DNA from: Oscillospiraceae bacterium
GTDB lineage: Bacteria; Bacillota; Clostridia; Oscillospirales; Acutalibacteraceae
Length of the DNA: 61,415 nucleotides
Direction: 5' to 3'
NCBI GenBank assembly: GCA_015066365.1
Contig: SVON01000003.1
Span: 1-61,415, forward strand
Shown: positions 44,265 to 52,737 of the stretch, piece by piece
Position numbering within the stretch: the stretch's first letter is position 1
Layout: the number at the start of each line of letters is the position of its first letter
Translations under genes and position numbers: made by a program
Notes under the pieces: model-generated
Told to the model about the DNA's origin: nothing
Database searches by the model: none
Seen by the model: the letters and a program-made list of their open reading frames with translations, nothing else

Positions 44265-45767
44265 ATGAAAAAGTTTTTATCCGTCCTGATGACCGTGTTG
44301 CTCATCGCCACCCTGTCCGTATCCGTATTTGCTGCCGAAGAGCAGAAGGGCTCTATCACCATCAACGGCATTCACGAGGATGCCGTCTACGAGATCTACC
44401 AGATTTTGGATCTGGAGAGCTATGACAAGACCTCCGGCGCTTATTCCTACAAGGCCAACAGCGCTTGGGCTGCCTACCTGAATACCGCTGAGGCCAAGGC
44501 GTATCTTTCTATCGATGAGGCCGGCTACATCACCTGGGTTGCCGGTGACAGCGATGCCGTGGTGGCTGAGTTCGCTCAGAAGGCTTTGGCTTATGCCAAG
44601 CTGAACAGCATTCAGCCTGTGAAGTCCTCCAAAAACGCGGGCGAGTTTGTCAACGGTGTGTTCTCTGACCTGGCTCTGGGCTGGTATCTGGTGGACTCCA
44701 ACGTGGGCGCTCTGTGCGGTCTGACCACCACCGACCCCAATGCTTCCATCAATACGAAGAACGGCGTGCCCACCATCGACAAGCAGGTGCAGGAGGACCT
44801 GACCGGTATGTGGGGTGACGTGAACACCGCCGACATCGGCCAGATCGTCAACTATATGTCCATCATTCACGTAGCCTCCGGTGCTGAGGACTATGTGCTG
44901 CACGACAAGATGTCCAAGGGCTTGACCTTTGTGCACGATCTGGACGAGGGCCGTGGCGTGACCGAGATCAAACACGTGAACAGCGCCGGTGTGGAGACCA
45001 CGCTGAAGCTGGGCACCGATTACACCGTTAAGACCGCTGGCTTTGGTGACGATTGCACCTTTGAGGTGGAGTTCTCCGACACCCTGGTGGCTTCTTTGAA
45101 GGCCAACGACCGTCTGCTGGTCTATTACAACGCGATGCTGAACCGTCACGCTGAGGTGGGTTCTGTCAACGGCAACCCCAACGAATCCTGGCTGGAGTAT
45201 GGTGAGGAGCACTACACCACCCACGATCAGACCAAGACCTATACCTTCTCGATGGACATCATCAAGACCGATTCCACCAACAAGCTGATCGACGGCGCTG
45301 AGTTCCGCATCTACGATGCGGCGAACGACGGCAACGAGATTAAGGTGGTTCCGCTGATGGATGCCAACGACGAGAATCCCGTGCTGGATGCCGACGGCAA
45401 CCAGATGTACCGCCGCGCCCGTGAGGATGAGACCGGTGTGAACATCGTGGTGAAGGACGGTAAGGTGACCGTGGTCGGTTTTGACAACGGCGTCTACTAT
45501 CTGGAAGAGGTGAAGGCTCCCGCCGGTTACAACCAGTTGACCGCACGTAAGGAGTTCACCATCGCCGACGGCAACCTGGATTCTGTGTTCAACAACGGCA
45601 TTTATTCCACCGGTTCCGGTGTGCACGTGGTCAACAAGACCGGTTCTATGCTGCCCGAGACCGGCGGCATCGGCACCGTGATCTTTGTGGCCATCGGTGT
45701 GATCGCCGTGCTGGGTGCCGGCGTGCTGCTGGTGACCAAGAAGAGAATGGCGATGATCGAGGACTAA
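44265..45767 (+). CDS. Major pilin, LPETG-anchored
   Basis: 500 residues: signal peptide (1-23, cut after VFAA), two or three Ig-like Cna-B/SpaA domains, the E-box YYLEEVKAPAGYN (about 411-423) typical of pilin domains that form Lys-Asn isopeptide bonds, sorting signal LPETG (463-467), a hydrophobic segment and a KKRMAMIED tail. Lys in VPTIDKQV (about 168-175) is a candidate linkage or isopeptide lysine. Being the most regular, codon-optimised gene of the cluster and next to a class C sortase, it is the likely shaft subunit. AAAGGAAG precedes the ATG. Confidence 0.92.
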   Translation: MKKFLSVLMTVLLIATLSVSVFAAEEQKGSITINGIHEDAVYEIYQILDLESYDKTSGAYSYKANSAWAAYLNTAEAKAYLSIDEAGYITWVAGDSDAVVAEFAQKALAYAKLNSIQPVKSSKNAGEFVNGVFSDLALGWYLVDSNVGALCGLTTTDPNASINTKNGVPTIDKQVQEDLTGMWGDVNTADIGQIVNYMSIIHVASGAEDYVLHDKMSKGLTFVHDLDEGRGVTEIKHVNSAGVETTLKLGTDYTVKTAGFGDDCTFEVEFSDTLVASLKANDRLLVYYNAMLNRHAEVGSVNGNPNESWLEYGEEHYTTHDQTKTYTFSMDIIKTDSTNKLIDGAEFRIYDAANDGNEIKVVPLMDANDENPVLDADGNQMYRRAREDETGVNIVVKDGKVTVVGFDNGVYYLEEVKAPAGYNQLTARKEFTIADGNLDSVFNNGIYSTGSGVHVVNKTGSMLPETGGIGTVIFVAIGVIAVLGAGVLLVTKKRMAMIED

Positions 45768-45806
45768 TCCTTAATCGGCATAGTTCATTCTAATGATTCA
45801 TTGATT

Positions 45807-45842
45807 CCCGGCGGGGGCGGTGTCCCCACCGCCCCCGCCGGG
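45807..45842 (+). terminator. Very stable GC hairpin between pilin and sortase genes
   Basis: Sixteen perfect base pairs, CCCGGCGGGGGCGGTG (45807-45822) with its complement (45827-45842), TCCC loop. There is no T-run behind it, only CAAATGGTTTTG. It may attenuate read-through or protect the upstream pilin mRNA. Confidence 0.75.
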
Positions 45843-45875
45843 CAAATGGTTTTGTACGACAGTAGGGAGAGGGTT

Positions 45876-46712
45876 ATGAAAGGGAAAAAAGTAACCGTCA
45901 TACTTTTAATCGTGTTTTTCATAGGGCTCTCCGTGCTGCTGTATCCATCCATCAGTAGCTATTGGAACTCCAAGACCCAGAGCGAGGCTATCGTAGACTA
46001 TGAGTCTATGCTGGCCGGTTTTAAGCCGGAGGATTATACGGCGATGTTTGAGGCCGCCCATCAATACAACCGGGATTTGGCGGCGCTTCCCTTCCCCTTG
46101 CAGGATTATCGCGCGGTGGAGGAGACCTATTGGAAAACACTGGACGTGACCGGCACCGGTATGATGGGGTACGTCACCGTCCCCAAGATCGGTGAGGAGC
46201 TACCTCTATACCACGGGGCGGAGGGCGACGTGCTGGCCAATGCCGCCGGCCATTTTCAAGGCTCCAGTTTGCCGGTGGGCGGCGAGGGTACCCACAGCGT
46301 TATTTCAGCGCACCGGGGCTTGCCCACCGCCACCCTGTTCACCCATTTGGATCGGATGGAGATCGGGGATGCCTTTACGATCACGATCTTGGATCGGGAG
46401 TTTACCTATGAGGTGGACCAGATCCGCATCGTACAGCCGGACGACACCAACCTGATCCAGGCGGTGCCGGGAAAGGATTATTGCACCCTGCTGACCTGCA
46501 CCCCCTACGGTATCAACACCGAGCGATTGCTGGTGCGGGGTCACGCGGTGGATGCTAGCCAACAGCGGAATTTGTACGTCGGGAACGAAGCCTATCGGGT
46601 GGACACCCTCATCGTGATGCCCATTGTGGCGATGCCGATGATCGTGGTGCTGCTCATCTATGTGATGTTTGCCCCGGTTAAGAAAAAAAGCACTGAAGAG
46701 GAGGGACTGTGA
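45876..46712 (+). CDS. srtC: Class C sortase (pilus polymerase)
   Basis: Membrane transpeptidase that links pilin subunits. 278 residues: N-terminal membrane segment (about 7-26), catalytic domain with His 146 in SAHRGLP, Cys 208 in LLTCTPYGINTERLLVRG and Arg 217, and a second C-terminal membrane segment (about 244-266) followed by a KKK tail, the two-anchor layout of class C. ATG 45876 follows GGGAGAGGG. It lies behind the GC hairpin and overlaps the next start (TGATG). Confidence 0.95.
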   Translation: MKGKKVTVILLIVFFIGLSVLLYPSISSYWNSKTQSEAIVDYESMLAGFKPEDYTAMFEAAHQYNRDLAALPFPLQDYRAVEETYWKTLDVTGTGMMGYVTVPKIGEELPLYHGAEGDVLANAAGHFQGSSLPVGGEGTHSVISAHRGLPTATLFTHLDRMEIGDAFTITILDREFTYEVDQIRIVQPDDTNLIQAVPGKDYCTLLTCTPYGINTERLLVRGHAVDASQQRNLYVGNEAYRVDTLIVMPIVAMPMIVVLLIYVMFAPVKKKSTEEEGL

Positions 46713-47650
46713 TGAAACGTATGGTAGCGTGGTTCTGCCTGGCCTTGCTTTGCCTGTGTCTGAGCGTGCCGGTATCCGCACAGCCCCTGGAGGTAGAGCG
46801 GGAATGCTCTCTGACCCTGCACTACGCCAAAGAGGGCGTGGGCTTTGCGGGGGTGGAGATTAGCCTTTATCGGGTGGCAGAGGCCAACCCGGACGGCACC
46901 TATGTTCTCGTTGCCCCCTTTGCGGATTATGCGGTGTCCATCCACGATGTGACCGATCCCAAGGGGTGGAGCGATCTGGCCACCACCCTGAGCGGCTATG
47001 CGGTGGCGGATAGCCTGCCCGCCACCCGGCTGGCCCACAGCGACCAGCAGGGTCAGGTGACGGTCTCCGGCCTGCCCACCGGCCTATATCTGGTGGATGG
47101 GGTCACCGTAGAGCAGGAGAGCGGCACCTATACCTTTGACCCCTTTATGGTGTATCTGCCCACCCAGAACGAGGGTGAGTATCAGTACGAGGTGGTGGCC
47201 AAGCCCAAGGCGGATCGCTTTACCCCCGCCCCGCCCCGGACCGAATACCGGGTGATTAAGTTGTGGGAGGACGTGGAGCACACGCAACGCCGCCCCGCCT
47301 CGATCACGGCTCAGATTTATAAGAACGGCATTCTGTGGAACACCGTCACCCTATCCCAAGACAATAACTGGACTTACACCTGGACCGACCCGGACCAAAG
47401 TGAGTGGTCGGTGGTGGAGCGGAACGTGCCGGAGGATTATACGGTATATGTGGATCAAAAAGCCACCACCTTTGTGGTGACCAACCAGTGGAATCCCGAC
47501 ACCCCCACCGAGCCTCCCGCAGACCCGCCTGAGACCGGTGATACCGCCCCCGTTTGGCTGTACGTGCTGGTGCTGTGTTTGTCCGGCTCCGGCTGTGTGA
47601 TCGTGGGCCTGGCCCTGATGCGAGGAAAACGGTATGAGAAACGTCAGTAA
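46712..47650 (+). CDS. Minor pilin or pilus base protein with PPETG sorting signal
   Basis: 312 residues: signal peptide (about 1-23, VSAQP), an N-terminal SpaA-like domain (to about 165), a Cna-B domain with RVIKLWEDVEHTQRRPASITAQIYKNG (about 175-255), a Pro-rich linker, then PPETG (272-276), a hydrophobic helix and RGKRYEKRQ. The first residue of the LPXTG motif is Pro, so a different sortase or the class C enzyme must accept it. ATG overlaps the sortase stop by one base. Size and place suggest the cell-wall base subunit of the pilus. Confidence 0.88.
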   Translation: MKRMVAWFCLALLCLCLSVPVSAQPLEVERECSLTLHYAKEGVGFAGVEISLYRVAEANPDGTYVLVAPFADYAVSIHDVTDPKGWSDLATTLSGYAVADSLPATRLAHSDQQGQVTVSGLPTGLYLVDGVTVEQESGTYTFDPFMVYLPTQNEGEYQYEVVAKPKADRFTPAPPRTEYRVIKLWEDVEHTQRRPASITAQIYKNGILWNTVTLSQDNNWTYTWTDPDQSEWSVVERNVPEDYTVYVDQKATTFVVTNQWNPDTPTEPPADPPETGDTAPVWLYVLVLCLSGSGCVIVGLALMRGKRYEKRQ

Positions 47651-48203
47651 ATGGTTGGTGGGCATAGGGCTCCTGCTTATGTTGGGCGGCGGTGCCTGGT
47701 GGTTGACCGATCACCTCATCGCCCAGAGTGCCCGGCAGGAAACCGCCCAGCTGTTGGAACAGCTGGATACCCTGCTTCCCCCGCGTTCCGAGGGTGAGGT
47801 TTCCGCCCACCGGATGCCGGTGCTGTCGGTGGAGGGGCAGGACGTGGTGGCGGTGGTGGAGCTGCCCGCTTACGGTGTCCGTCTGCCGGTGGGCAGTACG
47901 TGGGACGCCGGCGGTGTCACCGCCTATCCCCGGCGGTTTTCCGGCTCCGCCTATGACCGCACCCTGGTGATCGGGGGCAGCGACCGGGCAGGACAGTTGG
48001 ATTGCCTGGAACGGGTGGAGATCGGGGACACCGTCACCGTGACGGATATGACCGGCGGGGTATTCACCTACGAAGTGACCCGGGCGGACCGCTTCGATTC
48101 AGCCGAAACGGAGAAACTGGTCGACCCCGCGACGCATTTGACCTTGTTTGTCCGGGACACGTATGCGCTGGAATATGTGCTGGTGCGCTGTGTGATGAAA
48201 TGA
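47634..48203 (+). CDS. Sortase-fold protein lacking the catalytic triad
   Basis: 189 residues: N-terminal membrane anchor (about 7-25) and a sortase-like beta-barrel from about 70 (VVAVVELPAYGVRLPVG, LVIGGSDRAGQLDCLERVEIGDTVTVTDMTG, FTYEVTRADRF, HLTLFVRDTYALEYVLVRC). Aligned with the class C enzyme upstream, the catalytic His is Ser 116, the Cys is Arg 174 and the Arg is Tyr 181. The fold-defining strands are kept and the gene is intact with its own ribosome site, overlapping the previous gene by 17 bases, so it looks maintained rather than decaying. It may act as an assembly factor; enzyme activity is unlikely. Confidence 0.8.
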   Translation: MRNVSKWLVGIGLLLMLGGGAWWLTDHLIAQSARQETAQLLEQLDTLLPPRSEGEVSAHRMPVLSVEGQDVVAVVELPAYGVRLPVGSTWDAGGVTAYPRRFSGSAYDRTLVIGGSDRAGQLDCLERVEIGDTVTVTDMTGGVFTYEVTRADRFDSAETEKLVDPATHLTLFVRDTYALEYVLVRCVMK

Positions 48204-48220
48204 GAAGATCCCATCGCAAT

Positions 48221-48258
48221 AAAAACGAGCCTGTGGCGCATGCCACAGGCTCGTTTTT
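48221..48258. terminator. Bidirectional terminator ending the pilus operon
   Basis: Seventeen-base perfect stem AAAAACGAGCCTGTGGC/GCCACAGGCTCGTTTTT with GCAT loop, between convergent genes. Its core repeats that of the terminator at 4133. Confidence 0.94.
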
Positions 48259-48273
48259 GCATATAAACTTATT

Positions 48274-51200
48274 TTACTCCGTTCTCAGCGCCACCACCGG
48301 GTCTTTTTTGGCGGCGGAACGGGAGGGGATGATACCGGCAAACAGGGTCAGCAGGACGCTGATGCCCACCAGAATCAGCGCCGCCTCGATGGGCAGGGCT
48401 GCTTTCAGGTTGGGGATGTCGGTGACGTAGTTGAGGATCGCATTGATGGGGAGGCACAGCAGATAGGTGATCCCCACGCCGATCACACCGGCGGTAAAGC
48501 CGATGATCATGGTCTCCGCGTTAAACATACTGGATACGTTGCGTTTGGAGGCGCCGATGGCCCGGAGGATACCGATCTCCTTGGTGCGCTCCTGCACCGA
48601 GATCAGGGTGATGACGCCGATCATAATGGAAGAAACGATCAACGAAATGGACACAAAGGCGATGAGCACGTAGGTGATGGCGTCGATGATAGTGGTCACC
48701 GAGGACATGATCAGCCCCACGTAGTCGGTGTAGACGATCTGTTGCAGCTCGTCCTTGCCTTCGTTGTAATCCAGAATTGCCTGCTCGATGACGTCCTTGT
48801 TCTCAAAAGAGGAGGCATAGATGTTGATGGTGGCGGGGCTGTCCAGATCCAGCTTGCCCAGGGTGACCAGGTTTTCGTCATAGGTGGTCTCGGCAAAGTC
48901 CAGCACGTTTTCGTAATAGTCCGCGAACTGGGTGGCGGTATAGCCCTGCATCTGGGTCTTCAGCGCCTCGGCCTTGGCCTTGTCGGTGGTCAGCCCCTGC
49001 TGGCGGAGCAGCGCCTCGATGCCCCGGCGGGTCTGCTCGGCGGTGCCCATGGTGTTGTTGCGGATGGCCTCGGCATAGCGGTGGCGCAGCTCCTCGTCGC
49101 TGAGAGAGTTCAGATAATTCTGGATGTCCACCGAGCCGGTCTGCTGACCGGCGGTCATCTGACCGATCTGCTTGAGCAGAGTCTCCTTGGGGGCAATTTG
49201 GATCAGATTAATGATGGAGGTGTTTTGATCTGCTACCTGGATGTCCACGTAGGTGTTGGCCTGGCCGAGGGAATCCAGCTTGCCCACGTAGCCGATGAAT
49301 TCGGCAGTCTTATATAAGGTCATGCGCTGGCTGTCGGTGAGCCAGGGTTGCTGCGCCTCGTTGTCAGAGGGCAGAACCGCCGTGTTTAGCTCGGCGATGA
49401 TGTCAGCATCGGACTTCTTAGCGTAGGCTTCCCGTGTGTCTTTACCGTATGCTTCAATGACGCTGGGCAGGATCAAGGAGCGATAGCCGTCCTTGATCTC
49501 TTCCGCCGTCATCTCCAATGTTTTTTCCGAAGGCTGTGTCTGCGTTTTGCCGCCAGCAGAATTCAACTGAGCGATGGCGCCGGTGACGGTCTGCGTCATT
49601 ATGGATAGGGCTTCTGTCTCCCGTTGCTCCGCATTCAATGTGGCCAAATAGGCTTGAATCTGCTTCTCAGGCATACCGCTTGCTTTTAGCGCCTTCTGCA
49701 CCACGGCAGTCGGTTCCATTGCGGGGGCGGCCAGTTCGTTTAAGAAATGATCCTTGAGTTCTTCCTCGGTCATCTTGTTGATGGTGGCGATCTCATCCTC
49801 TTTGGCGGTTTTCAGCAGTTCCTTGCGATAGTTCTCCACGTTCAGAGAGGCAGAGGGGTCGCTCATAAAGGCCTTCCACATCTGCACCTTGGTGGTGTCG
49901 TCCAGATCGCGCAGATACGCAGCAAAGGTTTCTGCTGTGATGGTGGTGGTCTCCGGCTTAAAGGGCTTGCCGGTGAAGATGTCAATGTCCGGGTTGGCCA
50001 GCTGGTCCTTGACCACTTGGCTCTCGGCGGCCTGCTGGATGACGTATTTGGTCAGGTCGGAGGTGTAGCAGATCTTGCCGGTCAGCATACCGGCCTGAGC
50101 CTCCTCTTTCAGCCGGATGATACCGGTGACCTTGAGGGGGAGTCCGTTCATATAGAGGGCGCCCAGGTTATCGTTGTTGGGCTCACCGTCCTCGGTGTAC
50201 CGCATATCATAATAGAGACCCTTCTTTTCGCCTTTTGTATATTGGGCGTAGCAGTCAAAGGGGAGCACGGTGCGGAATTCCAGAGCGCGGATCTCCTCAT
50301 AGCTCCAGCTTTGTTCGGGGATCTCGATCTCCACGTGGTCCAGCGAGGCCTTGGACAGCGCGTCCATCTCCTCTTCGGATTTCAGGCCCATAGCGTATAG
50401 GGTCATATCGTCCAGTTCGTTGTTCTGGTCCACCACCAGCACGATCTCGTTATAGGCGGAGGGCCAACGGCCACCGTCAATGAGCTCGTACTGCTCGTAG
50501 ATGAGGGGGTTGAGCAGCTCGCCGTTGTTGCCGGGCAGCATCTCCTGCCACAGAGAGGCGTTGCTCATCATACCGGTAAAGCCGTAGCTGTCGCCCATTT
50601 CCTTCATACCGGTCATATTCACGCCCAGATGCTCTACCATCAGATCCATCAGCAGCTTCTCAGAGTCCGAGATGCGGATGGGATCCTTTTCGTTTGTGGG
50701 CTTGGTGTAGATGAGCAGGTTCAGGTCATAGCCGTACTGGATGCCGTTGATGGCGTCCCGCAGGGCGTTGCCCTCGCTCTTGTCCGCCATGGTCTTCTCC
50801 AAGAATTTCTTAAAGGCCTTCAGGTCGTTCTCATTGGTCTGCATATTGCTCATAGAGTTGACCAGATTATACAGAATGTTCTTCTGATACACCGCATCCA
50901 GTTCGTGGTCGCCGGCGGACATGGCGGTGCCCATAAAGGTCTCCAGCAGGCTGCCCATATCCGTATGGGTGGCCTCCAGGGTCAGGGGATAGGAGGAGAG
51001 GGTCTCCTCCTGCACCGTGTCGATGTAGGTGGTGGTACCGTTGGATACAGCGGCGATAAGGGCGATGCCGATGATGCCGATGGAGCCGGCAAAGGCGGTC
51101 AGCGTGGTACGCCCCTTTTTGGTAAACAGGTTCTTCAGCGACAGGCCAAAGGAGGTGGCAAAGGACATCGAGGGCTTTTTCTCCCGGCGCTTTTTGCCCA

Positions 51201-51930
51201 CCGGCTTTGTCTTTTCCCGCTCCAGAGCCTGCTCCGCCTTGATTTCCTCCTCGGTGAGCGGGGCGGAGTCGTCGATGATCTTGCCGTCCAGCATCTTGAT
51301 GATGCGGGTGGAATACTGCTCGGCCAGTTCCGGGTTGTGGGTGACCATCACCACCAACCGGTCGCTGGCCACCTCTTTGAGGATGTCCATCACCTGCACG
51401 CTGGTTTCGGTGTCCAGAGCGCCGGTGGGCTCATCCGCCAGGATGATGTCCGGGTCGTTGACCAGGGCGCGGGCAATAGCCACGCGCTGCATCTGACCGC
51501 CAGACAGCTGGCTGGGCTTTTTGCGCATTTGGCCGCTCAGACCCACCTGCTCCAGGGCCGCCTTGGCCCGGCGGCGCCGATCCGCCTTGGAGACGCCGGA
51601 GAGGGTCAGCGCCAGCTCCACGTTGCTCAGCACCGACTGGTGGGGGATCAGGTTATAGCTCTGAAACACAAACCCAATGGTGTGGTTGCGGTAGGTGTCC
51701 CAGTCCCGGTCCTTAAAGTGCTTGGTGGATTTGCCGTTGATGATCAGGTCGCCGTCGTCGTAGTGGTCCAGACCGCCCACCAAATTCAGCAGGGTGGTCT
51801 TACCGCAACCGGATTGACCCAGAATGGAAACAAACTCGTTGTGGCGAAAGGCCAGACTGACCCCGTTGAGAGCCTGTACGGCGGTGTCGCCGGAGCCGTA
51901 TATTTTTTTGATGTTTTTGAGTTGCAACAT
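48274..51930 (-). CDS. ABC transporter with fused ATPase and FtsX-type permease
   Basis: 1218 residues. The ATPase domain (about 1-230) is of the LolD/MacB type: Walker A GQSGCGKTT, signature LSGGQMQRVAIARAL, Walker B IILADEPTGALD, and H-switch VTHN. A charged linker leads to a transmembrane helix (about 278-300), a very large outer domain (about 300-1080), and three C-terminal helices with FtsX motifs (TLISVQERTKEIGILRAIGASKRNVSSMF). Such Macrolide/peptide-type 'mechanotransmission' transporters act on outer-leaflet substrates. The roughly 780-residue outer domain is much larger than in MacB. AAAGGA precedes the start; a TGATATACT extended -10 lies upstream. Confidence 0.92.
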   Translation of the reverse strand: MLQLKNIKKIYGSGDTAVQALNGVSLAFRHNEFVSILGQSGCGKTTLLNLVGGLDHYDDGDLIINGKSTKHFKDRDWDTYRNHTIGFVFQSYNLIPHQSVLSNVELALTLSGVSKADRRRRAKAALEQVGLSGQMRKKPSQLSGGQMQRVAIARALVNDPDIILADEPTGALDTETSVQVMDILKEVASDRLVVMVTHNPELAEQYSTRIIKMLDGKIIDDSAPLTEEEIKAEQALEREKTKPVGKKRREKKPSMSFATSFGLSLKNLFTKKGRTTLTAFAGSIGIIGIALIAAVSNGTTTYIDTVQEETLSSYPLTLEATHTDMGSLLETFMGTAMSAGDHELDAVYQKNILYNLVNSMSNMQTNENDLKAFKKFLEKTMADKSEGNALRDAINGIQYGYDLNLLIYTKPTNEKDPIRISDSEKLLMDLMVEHLGVNMTGMKEMGDSYGFTGMMSNASLWQEMLPGNNGELLNPLIYEQYELIDGGRWPSAYNEIVLVVDQNNELDDMTLYAMGLKSEEEMDALSKASLDHVEIEIPEQSWSYEEIRALEFRTVLPFDCYAQYTKGEKKGLYYDMRYTEDGEPNNDNLGALYMNGLPLKVTGIIRLKEEAQAGMLTGKICYTSDLTKYVIQQAAESQVVKDQLANPDIDIFTGKPFKPETTTITAETFAAYLRDLDDTTKVQMWKAFMSDPSASLNVENYRKELLKTAKEDEIATINKMTEEELKDHFLNELAAPAMEPTAVVQKALKASGMPEKQIQAYLATLNAEQRETEALSIMTQTVTGAIAQLNSAGGKTQTQPSEKTLEMTAEEIKDGYRSLILPSVIEAYGKDTREAYAKKSDADIIAELNTAVLPSDNEAQQPWLTDSQRMTLYKTAEFIGYVGKLDSLGQANTYVDIQVADQNTSIINLIQIAPKETLLKQIGQMTAGQQTGSVDIQNYLNSLSDEELRHRYAEAIRNNTMGTAEQTRRGIEALLRQQGLTTDKAKAEALKTQMQGYTATQFADYYENVLDFAETTYDENLVTLGKLDLDSPATINIYASSFENKDVIEQAILDYNEGKDELQQIVYTDYVGLIMSSVTTIIDAITYVLIAFVSISLIVSSIMIGVITLISVQERTKEIGILRAIGASKRNVSSMFNAETMIIGFTAGVIGVGITYLLCLPINAILNYVTDIPNLKAALPIEAALILVGISVLLTLFAGIIPSRSAAKKDPVVALRTE

Positions 51931-52075
51931 AGGCAGGTTCCTTTCTTGTGCGCGGATGGGGGGTTATCTATATTAGTATATCATAGACTAGCCCGCTTGT
52001 ATAGTGGTGAACAAGATGTTAAATATTAAAATGTACCGAAAAAATTGTGAGAAAAACGACAAAAATAATTAGCCG

Positions 52076-52104
52076 TTGACAAGATTTCACAAGCATATTA
52101 TAAT
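52076..52104 (+). promoter_or_regulatory. Full-consensus sigma-A promoter
   Basis: TTGACA (52076-52081), 17 bases, TATAAT (52099-52104), both hexamers perfect; drives the small membrane protein gene. Confidence 0.9.
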
Positions 52105-52165
52105 AAAAGTAGAAATTTGTCGCAAACCGGGGCTTTTTCCCGAGGAGAAAGGATGCGTGAAATAC

Positions 52166-52363
52166 ATGGATAATCAAGAGCACGAGAGCAAGGTATTGAG
52201 AAACGTACTGATCACGTTGGCGGTTATCGCTGCCGTGGGTGTGGCGCTGTGGGCGCTCATCCGTACCGAGCGCCGTATGTATCGCCTGTTTGGTATCGTC
52301 AAAGACCAGATGCCCAAGAGCCGCAAAAACCGCGAGTTCCGCATTGAACTGGAAGATATCTAA
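52166..52363 (+). CDS. Small single-pass membrane protein
   Basis: 65 residues from the ATG at 52166; a GTG three codons upstream (52157) is also in frame and closer to GAGGAGAAAGG. The polar head (MDNQEHESK) is followed by one transmembrane segment (about 12-33, ITLAVIAAVGVALWALI) and a basic tail (RTERRMYR..KSRKNREFR). It is unrecognised. The perfect promoter suggests strong constitutive expression of its own short transcript before the T-box region. Confidence 0.72.
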   Translation: MDNQEHESKVLRNVLITLAVIAAVGVALWALIRTERRMYRLFGIVKDQMPKSRKNREFRIELEDI

Positions 52364-52393
52364 AATAATTTTGCAATTTAACGCGTTAAAGGG

Positions 52394-52422
52394 TTGACAA
52401 ATCCTTCCGAACGTGTTACAAT
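52394..52422 (+). promoter_or_regulatory. Promoter of T-box operon 1
   Basis: TTGACA (52394-52399), 17 bases, TACAAT (52417-52422). Confidence 0.88.
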
Positions 52423-52440
52423 GCAACCAAATTGAACAAA

Positions 52441-52706
52441 GGCTGTGACGAAGACGGCCGAAACCCGCTTATTTTCAGAGAGCCGATGGTTGGTGTGAAT
52501 CGGTAATGGTGCGTTTCAGTGGCCCATCTCTTCCGAGCCGGAGAGGTGAACACCCCCTATGGGCTAAGTAATTTCTCCCGTGATGACTGCGTCAAGGTCC
52601 GGGGATTGATGGATCCCGTCGAGTGGCGGCCAAAGTGCCGCAAATTGAGTGGTACCGCGAGTGTAAACACACCCGTCTCAATGTTATGAGACGGGTGTGT
52701 TTTTTT
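52441..52706 (+). ncRNA. T-box leader 1, specifier read as ATC (isoleucine)
   Basis: Stem I: GGCT (52441) with AGCC (52536), a GA-type kink turn, GAAG (52450-52453) with CTTC (52530-52533), and the distal AGAGAGCCGATGG..GGTGTGAATCGG region. The 3' side of the specifier loop reads CC-ATC-T, with ATC at 52526-52528. The T-box sequence GAGTGGTACCGCG is at 52647-52659; TGGT matches an A73 discriminator, as tRNA-Ile has. The terminator stem is 52665-52680/52687-52702 with eight T. It should switch on the downstream synthetase gene when tRNA-Ile is uncharged. Fold assignment is certain; codon choice is by alignment with leader 2. Confidence 0.88.
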
Positions 52707-52737
52707 GTACTAATTTTTCACAAAGGAGCGAGGGAAC

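Noticed and set aside
45801-45875. N-terminal extension of the class C sortase through the GC hairpin
   Set aside because: It would encode a Gly/Pro-rich stretch across the hairpin; ATG 45876 has a ribosome site and starts the normal signal-anchor.
52523-52530. Other specifier readings for T-box 1 (CCA Pro, CAT His, TCT Ser)
   Set aside because: They do not align with the position of GTA in the second leader, and do not fit the branched-chain context.
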